Shown here: piece after piece, positions 6,266 to 10,860 of the stretch | Numbering within the stretch: position 1 is the first letter of the stretch | Layout of the letters: every line of letters starts with the position of its first letter | NCBI GenBank assembly: GCA_024642295.1 | Contig: JAHEBK010000029.1 | Coordinates: 1-10,860 of the forward strand | From: Flavobacterium sp. | GTDB taxonomy: Bacteria; Bacteroidota; Bacteroidia; Flavobacteriales; Flavobacteriaceae | Direction of reading: 5' to 3' | DNA: 10,860 nt | Translations under genes and position numbers: made by a program | Notes under the pieces: generated by a model | Database searches by the model: none | Seen by the model: the letters and a program-made list of their open reading frames with translations, nothing else | Told to the model about the DNA's origin: nothing

Positions 6266-6868
6266 ATGAAAATTTTAAGTTCTTTATTTTTAATGTTTAC
6301 TTTCTTTATTGGAGTTGCTAATCCAATGCCTCCAACGGGTTATAAAACGGGTGATGTGGCCACTGATTTTAAATTAAAATCAGTTGATGGTAAAATGTAT
6401 AGCCTCTCTGATTATAAAGATGCAAAAGGCTTTATTGTGGTTTTTACCTGTAATCATTGTCCTTTTGCAAAGAAATACGAAGATAGAATTAATGATTTGG
6501 CTAAAAAGTACAAATCGAAAGGCTATATCCTTTTAGCAATCAATCCGAATGACCCTGAAGTGCAACCTGAAGATAGTTTTGATTTGATGAAAGTAAGAGC
6601 TAAAGAAAAAGGATTTGTTTTTCCGTATTTATTTGATGAAGGACAAAAAGTATTTCCTCAATATGGAGCGACTAAAACCCCTCATGTTTTTTTATTAGAT
6701 AAGAACCGTGTGGTGAAGTATATTGGAGCTATTGATGACAATGTAGATAGTGCTGCTGATGTGAAAGAGAAATTTCTTGAAAACGCTATTGCAGCTATCG
6801 AAAGTGGAAAAAAGCCATCACCAGAAAGCACCAAAGCAATTGGTTGTTCGATTAAAGTAAAAAGATGA
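6266..6868 (+). CDS. Exported peroxiredoxin-like/AhpC-TSA thioredoxin-fold protein
   Basis: This encodes 200 residues. Residues 1-18 form a signal peptide. The mature domain opens with GYKTGDVATDFKLKSVDGK, the typical redoxin start. FTCNHCPFAKKYEDR (60-74) carries Cys-62 and Cys-65 in the CNHCP motif of the peroxiredoxin-like group often annotated as thioredoxin family protein. ATKTPHVFLLD (135-145) supplies the cis-Pro at 139, and YIGAIDDN (152-159) follows. A third cysteine, Cys-194 in the C-terminal IGCSIK block, is also characteristic of this group and might be a resolving or regulatory residue. The likely role is thiol-based redox chemistry in the periplasm; the substrate is unknown. It follows the TlpA-like gene by 12 nt, which suggests the two work in the same compartment and perhaps as partners. 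A strong hairpin lies 20 nt after its stop. Confidence 0.88.
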   Translation: MKILSSLFLMFTFFIGVANPMPPTGYKTGDVATDFKLKSVDGKMYSLSDYKDAKGFIVVFTCNHCPFAKKYEDRINDLAKKYKSKGYILLAINPNDPEVQPEDSFDLMKVRAKEKGFVFPYLFDEGQKVFPQYGATKTPHVFLLDKNRVVKYIGAIDDNVDSAADVKEKFLENAIAAIESGKKPSPESTKAIGCSIKVKR

Positions 6869-6888
6869 AATTGAAGGCTTCTAAATTA

Positions 6889-6924
6889 AAATGGGTTTGC
6901 TGTTTTCTAACAACAAACCCATTT
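6889..6924. terminator. Bidirectional hairpin terminator between the thioredoxin pair and serA
   Basis: AAATGGGTTTG (6889-6899) and CAAACCCATTT (6914-6924) form a perfect 11-bp stem. One mismatch separates this from a 4-bp inner stem (TGTT/AACA) closed by a TTCT loop. It lies 20 nt after the plus-strand stop at 6868 and 25 nt after the minus-strand stop at 6950, so it can end both convergent transcripts. The minus-strand exit (TTTTAATTT) is more U-rich than the plus-strand exit (TTTAAGAT). Confidence 0.85.
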
Positions 6925-6949
6925 AAGATATAACTAAAAATTAACTTAA

Positions 6950-7900
6950 TTATCCAATCAAGCTAATGATTTGTGAAGCTAATTCAGTACCAATTCTATC
7001 TTGTGCTTCTCCCGTTGCAGCTCCAATGTGTGGAGTCAAAGAGATTTTAGAGTGCATTAAGATTCTCATTTCTGGTTTTGGCTCACTTTCAAAAACGTCT
7101 AAACCTGCAAAAGCAACTTTACCGCTATCCAAAGCATCGATTAAAGCAATTTCGTCAATTACACCACCACGAGCACAGTTTACAATACCTACACCGTCTT
7201 TCATTGTAGCTAAAGCAGCTGCATCTACGATGTATCCATCTTGAGCAGGAACGTGTAATGTGATAAAGTCTGCTTCTTTAAATAAAGACTCTAAAGATTG
7301 TGAAACGATTGTAGTTGTGATAGATTGTCCGTCAAAGAATTCTACTTTAACGTCTACTTTTGGGATAAAACTATCAGCAGCGATAACTTTCATACCTAAA
7401 CCAAGCGCCATTTTAGCAGTAGCTTGACCTATACGACCAATACCAACAATTCCTAAAGTTTTTCCTCTCAATTCTACTCCATCAGCATATGCTTTTTTCA
7501 AACCGTTAAAGTTTGAATCTCCTTCAAGAGGCATATTTCTGTTTGAATCGTGTAAGAAACGAACACCTGATAATAAATGTGCAAAAACCAATTCAGCCAC
7601 AGATTCTGATGAAGATGCAGGAGTATTGATTACGTGAATTCCTTTGCTTTTCGCATAATCCACATCAATATTATCCATCCCTACACCACCACGACCGATG
7701 ATTTTAATACCAGGACAAGCATCAATAATGTCCTTACGAACTTTAGTCGCACTACGAACCAAAATAACACTTACGTTATTCTCGTTGATGTAGTTTGCTA
7801 CTTGTTCTTGAGCAACTTTTGTAGTGATTACTTCAAAACCACCTTTTTCTAAAGCCAAGATTCCACTTTCTGAAATCCCGTCGTTTGCTAATACTTTCAT
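6950..7900 (-). CDS. serA: D-3-phosphoglycerate dehydrogenase, short form
   Basis: This oxidises 3-phosphoglycerate to 3-phosphohydroxypyruvate with NAD+, the first step of serine synthesis in the cytoplasm. The 316 residues contain the complete D-2-hydroxyacid dehydrogenase core. An outer substrate domain includes VRSATKV (48-54) and GRGGVGMDNIDV (69-80). The NAD-binding fingerprint is G153-x-G155-x-x-G158 (GIVGIGRIGQ), with Asp-176 at the end of the next strand. The catalytic triad is Arg-244 (NCARGGVIDE), Glu-273 (VFESEP) and His-291 (TPHIGAAT). There is no C-terminal ACT or ASB domain, unlike the 410-residue E. coli enzyme, so serine feedback through an ACT domain is not expected. It lies downstream of serC on the same strand, 213 nt away with a structured repeat between, and ends at a clear hairpin. 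Other D-2-hydroxyacid dehydrogenases share this core, but adjacency to serC strongly favours SerA. Confidence 0.93.
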   Translation of the reverse strand: MKVLANDGISESGILALEKGGFEVITTKVAQEQVANYINENNVSVILVRSATKVRKDIIDACPGIKIIGRGGVGMDNIDVDYAKSKGIHVINTPASSSESVAELVFAHLLSGVRFLHDSNRNMPLEGDSNFNGLKKAYADGVELRGKTLGIVGIGRIGQATAKMALGLGMKVIAADSFIPKVDVKVEFFDGQSITTTIVSQSLESLFKEADFITLHVPAQDGYIVDAAALATMKDGVGIVNCARGGVIDEIALIDALDSGKVAFAGLDVFESEPKPEMRILMHSKISLTPHIGAATGEAQDRIGTELASQIISLIG

Positions 7901-7962
7901 TTTTTTTATTTCATTACGAGGAATATTTTTTGCAATTTCCTCAAATTAATTGAATGGTTTAG

Positions 7963-8050
7963 AAGCTGTTTCCCGCTATCCGTTTCAATCTTGTGTCGGC
8001 GTAGATGCCTGCCTCCACAAGGATTTCCACTTCTATCGGGGCTAGAGCCT
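7963..8050 (-). repeat. Structured intergenic repeat between serC and serA (Flavobacterium-type interspersed element)
   Basis: This GC-rich island sits in A/T-rich DNA. CTTGTG (7990-7995) and CACAAG (8016-8021) form a 6-bp stem around GGC-GTAGAT-GCC (7998-8009). The hairpin is flanked by two related 16-base units in direct orientation on the minus strand: GATAGAAGTGGAAATC (8037-8022) and GATTGAAACGGATAGC (7990-7975), identical at 11 of 16 positions. The outer ends read AGCCCCGATAG on one side and GCGGGAAACAGCT on the other. I recall very similar sequences scattered between genes in Flavobacterium genomes, with conserved flanks and a variable hairpin. Only one copy is in this window, so the copy number cannot be shown here. 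A short stem GCTAG/CTAGC (8041-8058) and a 10-bp direct repeat CAATTTCAAT (8070-8079, 8083-8092) lie just upstream. Confidence 0.7.
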
Positions 8051-8113
8051 CTGCTAGCGATTTTAAATTCAATTTCAATTGTCAATTTCAATCTGAATTT
8101 AGGAATCAAAAAT

Positions 8114-9184
8114 TTAAACTGCTTTTTCCAAAGCTTGCATAGTGTCTACTAATACTTGTACGCTTTCAATTGGCATAGCATTGTAGATAGATGCTCTGTA
8201 ACCACCTACTGAGCGGTGTCCAGGTAATCCTGAAATTCCAGCTTCTTTCCACATTTTATCAAATGTTTCAGTATGTTCTGGATTGTTTAATAAGAAGGTA
8301 ACGTTCATGTTAGAACGATCTTCTGTAACAGCAGCCCCTTTGAACAATGGGTTTCTGTCAATTTCGTTATAAAGCAATGCTGCTTTAGTATTGTTTAATT
8401 TTTCAACAGCAGCAATACCACCTTTTTCCTTGATCCATCTTAATGTCAACAAAGACGCGTAAACAGGGAAAACAGGAGGAGTATTGAACATACTATCTGC
8501 TTTGATGTGTTTGGCATAATCTAACATACTTGGGATAGCACGTCCGCTTTTACCAATGATTTCTTCTTTAATAATGACAAGAGTCGTTCCTGCAGGTCCC
8601 ATATTTTTTTGAGCACCAGCATAGATAATATCAAATTGGGTGAAATCAATTACTCTAGAGAAAATATCCGAACTCATGTCACATACCATTGGTACATTCG
8701 TTTTAGGAAATGATTTCATTTGAGTACCAAAAATGGTGTTGTTACTGGTACAGTGAAAATAATCTGCATCAGCTGGAATTTCGTATCCTTTAGGAACGTA
8801 AGTGTAGTTGTCTTCTTTTGAAGAGCCCACAATAACAGTTTCACCAAAGAATTTTGCTTCTTTAATAGCTGCAGTAGCCCAAGTTCCTGAATCTAAATAA
8901 GCTGCTTTTCCATTTTCTTTCATCAAGTTGTAAGGAACCATCAAAAATTCTAAACTAGCTCCGCCAGCAAGAAATAACGCTTGGTAACCTTTACCTTCTA
9001 AACCTAGTAATTCAAGAGCTAATGCTCTTGCTTCGTCCATTACAGCAACAAAGTCTTTGCTGCGGTGCGAAATTTCTAAGATAGATAATCCTGAATTATT
9101 GAAATCTAAAATCGCTTGTGCTGATTTTTCAAAAACTTCTTGTGGTAAAATACAAGGTCCTGCGCTGTAGTTGTGTTTTTTCAT
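8114..9184 (-). CDS. serC: Phosphoserine aminotransferase
   Basis: This is a PLP enzyme that converts 3-phosphohydroxypyruvate and glutamate to O-phosphoserine and 2-oxoglutarate; it also acts in vitamin B6 synthesis in some bacteria. It has 356 residues, the usual length for the family. The N-terminal block KKHNYSAGPCILP (2-14) is the family start and places the initiator Met at 9184; an in-frame ATG 33 nt upstream (9217) would add an unlikely leader. ISHRSKDF (38-45) and GGASLEF (74-80, PLP phosphate contact) follow. AGAQKNMGPAG (189-199) carries the Schiff-base Lys-193. The C-terminal GLPGHRSVGGYRASIYNA (319-336) provides the His/Arg residues that bind substrate phosphate. It sits 93 nt downstream of the acyl-CoA reductase gene and upstream of serA on the same strand, so the serine pathway genes are grouped. 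Confidence 0.97.
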   Translation of the reverse strand: MKKHNYSAGPCILPQEVFEKSAQAILDFNNSGLSILEISHRSKDFVAVMDEARALALELLGLEGKGYQALFLAGGASLEFLMVPYNLMKENGKAAYLDSGTWATAAIKEAKFFGETVIVGSSKEDNYTYVPKGYEIPADADYFHCTSNNTIFGTQMKSFPKTNVPMVCDMSSDIFSRVIDFTQFDIIYAGAQKNMGPAGTTLVIIKEEIIGKSGRAIPSMLDYAKHIKADSMFNTPPVFPVYASLLTLRWIKEKGGIAAVEKLNNTKAALLYNEIDRNPLFKGAAVTEDRSNMNVTFLLNNPEHTETFDKMWKEAGISGLPGHRSVGGYRASIYNAMPIESVQVLVDTMQALEKAV

Positions 9185-9277
9185 GGTGTAGTTTATGTCC
9201 AAAAAATTAAAATGCAAATTTCGGTAATCGTACTCGAATAAGCATTAAATTATTCATAATAATTATTAAAATTTCAC

Positions 9278-10336
9278 TTAGGTTATTAACAAAAACGTTA
9301 TAGTATCAATTTTATCTGCGTAATCCCATAATTTTGGTTGCTGTGTTTGACCAAAAGCAACACTGTTTTTTATTAAATTATTACTCACGATACATTGAAG
9401 GTTTTCAGCTTCTAATTCCAGTTTTTGTTCTAATTCTGAGAGGTTTTCATAATATTCATAAAACACACTCGAAATAGGAGAGGCGTGACTATTGTCTTCT
9501 TTGAGGGTTAAAAATCCATTGTCAAGCAATTTGAAATTACTCATCAAGAAAACTGCTTTGTTATAATCGTAATTGTTAGCATATTTTTCATAATGAATCA
9601 CCTCTTGGTACTCATACATCGCTTCAAAAAAAGCGTCAAAAGAATAACCTATTGGTACAAATAATTTGGAAACATTGCGACAGCCTAAACCGAAATACCT
9701 GAAAATATCTTTGCCTAAAGCAACTAAATCCCCTTTGGTTTCTTGACCATTTAACACTGCTACTGAGTTTCGGCTTTTGCGTATAATGGATGGCTTGTCT
9801 TTGAAATAATATTCAAAATAACGTGCTGTATTGTTGCTTCCTGTTGCAATTACAGCATCAAAATTCTCTAATTTACCTTCGGTAAAGGTGATTTTGTCGG
9901 TAAATTCAGGTTCGATATGTATAATGTATTTTGCCAAAAAAGGCAATAAATGTTGGTCGTTAGAAGATGTTTTAATTAGCGCCTGATGACCTGTAATTAA
10001 AACAGATAAAAAATCATGAAAACCAACAAGTGGAATATTTCCTGCTAGAATTAAGGCTACTTTTTTAGTGGTACTATTTTCAAAATTGTAGGCGTTTAAC
10101 CATGTGTCTAAGTTTTCTTTGGTCAAGGCTTTTGCCCAAGATTCTATTGCAAAATAAACATTTTCAGGAGTGTACCAGCCGTTGTGAGATTGGGATAATT
10201 GGATTAAATCAACAAAAGAGTCAAAAAACACTTCATTTCCTAAAACACTTTCTTTTCGGGTATTTCCGCTCTCAGAAAATTGACTCAGGAATTTTCCTAG
10301 TGCTATAAAAACATTTTTTTTTGTTTCTAAGGTCAT
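9278..10336 (-). CDS. LuxC-like acyl-CoA reductase (aldehyde dehydrogenase superfamily)
   Basis: This encodes 352 residues resembling the acyl-CoA reductase (LuxC) family, which reduces activated fatty acyl groups to aldehydes with NADPH. The N-terminal third is helical and variable. VALILAGNIPLVGFHDFLSV (93-112) and ALIKTSSND (119-127) form the nucleotide-binding part. ATGSNNTARYFEYYF (164-178) is a clear family block. FGLGCRNVSKLFVP (215-228) holds the candidate nucleophile Cys-219. FGQTQQPKLWDYAD (328-341) is the conserved C-terminal block. It has no lux partners here; instead it precedes serC and serA and diverges from a ferredoxin gene. A role in lipid or aldehyde metabolism is plausible, but the substrate is unknown. 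It is shorter than classical LuxC (about 480 residues). A strong promoter lies 38 nt upstream of the ATG at 10336. Confidence 0.88.
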   Translation of the reverse strand: MTLETKKNVFIALGKFLSQFSESGNTRKESVLGNEVFFDSFVDLIQLSQSHNGWYTPENVYFAIESWAKALTKENLDTWLNAYNFENSTTKKVALILAGNIPLVGFHDFLSVLITGHQALIKTSSNDQHLLPFLAKYIIHIEPEFTDKITFTEGKLENFDAVIATGSNNTARYFEYYFKDKPSIIRKSRNSVAVLNGQETKGDLVALGKDIFRYFGLGCRNVSKLFVPIGYSFDAFFEAMYEYQEVIHYEKYANNYDYNKAVFLMSNFKLLDNGFLTLKEDNSHASPISSVFYEYYENLSELEQKLELEAENLQCIVSNNLIKNSVAFGQTQQPKLWDYADKIDTITFLLIT

Positions 10337-10374
10337 ATTGCTTGTTTATGAAATGTTTTGATTGTAATTTTGCA

Positions 10375-10407
10375 CAAAAATAAGTATAATAAAGTCGAAA
10401 GACAAAA
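10375..10407 (-). promoter_or_regulatory. Bacteroidota-type promoter for the acyl-CoA reductase-serC-serA line
   Basis: On the minus strand TTTTG (10407-10403) is followed after 20 nt by TATTTTTG (10382-10375). This is a full match to the TTG-N19/21-TAnnTTTG consensus in both elements and spacing. It ends 38 nt before the ATG at 10336. It is the best promoter match found in the window. Confidence 0.7.
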
Positions 10408-10472
10408 GTTATATTCCATTGGTTTATGAAACTTAAAACTTTTGTACTTTAAACCTTAAACTAAATAATAGA

Positions 10473-10823
10473 ATGGCAATTATCATAACAGACGAATGTA
10501 TCAATTGTGGTGCATGTGAACCAGAATGTCCAAATACAGCAATTTACGAAGGAGCTGATGATTGGAGATATAAAGATGGTACTAAATTAACTGGAAAAGT
10601 TGTTCTTCCTGATGGAACTGAAGTTGATTCAGATGAAGCACAAACTCCAATTTCTGACGAAGTATATTATATTGTACCAGGAAAATGTACAGAGTGTAAA
10701 GGATTTCATGATGAGCCTCAATGTGCTGCTGTATGTCCTGTTGACTGTTGTATACCTGATGATAATCATGTAGAAGATGAAGAGACATTGTTGAACAGAC
10801 AAGCGTTTTTACATAACGAATAG
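10473..10823 (+). CDS. 2[4Fe-4S] ferredoxin
   Basis: This is a 116-residue soluble electron carrier. The first cluster motif is Cys-9, -12, -15 and -19 (CxxCxxCxxxC, in [15 protein letters not shown]). The second is Cys-72, -75, -84 and -88, with eight residues between the second and third cysteines ([17 protein letters not shown]). This is the Allochromatium-type insertion known to lower cluster potential in related proteins. Two further cysteines, 92 and 93, follow the second motif. A longer linker of about 50 residues, with [16 protein letters not shown], separates the two motifs. The C-terminus is acidic. It diverges from the acyl-CoA reductase across a 136-base spacer. The start is the only Met before the first cluster. 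The physiological partner is unknown. No perfect promoter was found upstream; AACTTTTG at 10437-10444 is the closest -7 box. Confidence 0.93.
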   Translation: MAIIITDECINCGACEPECPNTAIYEGADDWRYKDGTKLTGKVVLPDGTEVDSDEAQTPISDEVYYIVPGKCTECKGFHDEPQCAAVCPVDCCIPDDNHVEDEETLLNRQAFLHNE

Positions 10824-10860
10824 TTGTAAGAACAGAAACGAAAAAAACCTGAGTATATCT

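Noticed and set aside
7906..8109. A 67-codon open frame on the minus strand between serC and serA
   Set aside because: It is made largely of the structured repeat, has biased Arg/Gly/Ser composition and no family resemblance. I treat it as a chance frame through the repeat.
10419..10452. Possible ferredoxin promoter (TTG at 10419, TACTTTAA at 10445)
   Set aside because: The -7 box matches only four of six positions and the spacing is 23 nt, so it is not reported as a feature.

Overview
The window is typical of the chromosome of a Flavobacteriaceae member (phylum Bacteroidota), most likely Flavobacterium or a close relative. The evidence is low GC with A/T-rich spacers, no Shine-Dalgarno-like leaders, several matches to the Bacteroidota promoter consensus (TTG - about 20 nt - TAnnTTTG), signal peptides ending in SA-Q or LA-Q, and proteins recognisable from flavobacterial genomes. 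The species cannot be determined from this window.

Layout. Positions 1-659 (minus) hold the N-terminal part of a large secreted protein with an IgGFc-binding-like domain; it runs off the left edge. Diverging from it at 906-1970 (plus) is an uncharacterised protein with a possible kinase-like signature. A small Cys/His protein (2023-2271, minus) converges on it. A minus-strand group follows: an NdpA/YejK-type nucleoid-associated protein (2478-3536, with a clear terminator at 2420-2454), a pRiA4b ORF-3-like acidic protein (3729-4268), and a hexapeptide sugar O-acetyltransferase (4518-5081). The first two are separated by two inverted copies of a GGAGAGGG/CCCTCTCC repeat. About 700 bases of A/T-rich non-coding DNA (5082-5776) come next.

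From 5777 a two-gene plus-strand unit encodes an exported TlpA-type thioredoxin and an exported peroxiredoxin-like protein with a CNHC active site. This unit converges on a minus-strand gene line, with one strong hairpin at 6889-6924 serving both. In transcription order the minus-strand line is a LuxC-like acyl-CoA reductase (10336 to 9278), SerC (9184 to 8114) and SerA (7900 to 6950). SerA and SerC catalyse the first two dedicated steps of serine synthesis from 3-phosphoglycerate. A good promoter lies ahead of the acyl-CoA reductase. A structured repeat of a type I associate with Flavobacterium intergenic regions sits between serC and serA. A 2[4Fe-4S] ferredoxin (10473-10823, plus) diverges from the acyl-CoA reductase.

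Most of the window is housekeeping DNA. I see no phage, transposase, CRISPR, toxin-antitoxin or defence locus, and no tRNA or rRNA. The items most worth a second look are the kinase-like protein at 906-1970, the two families of palindromic intergenic repeats, and the long non-coding stretch before the thioredoxin pair.
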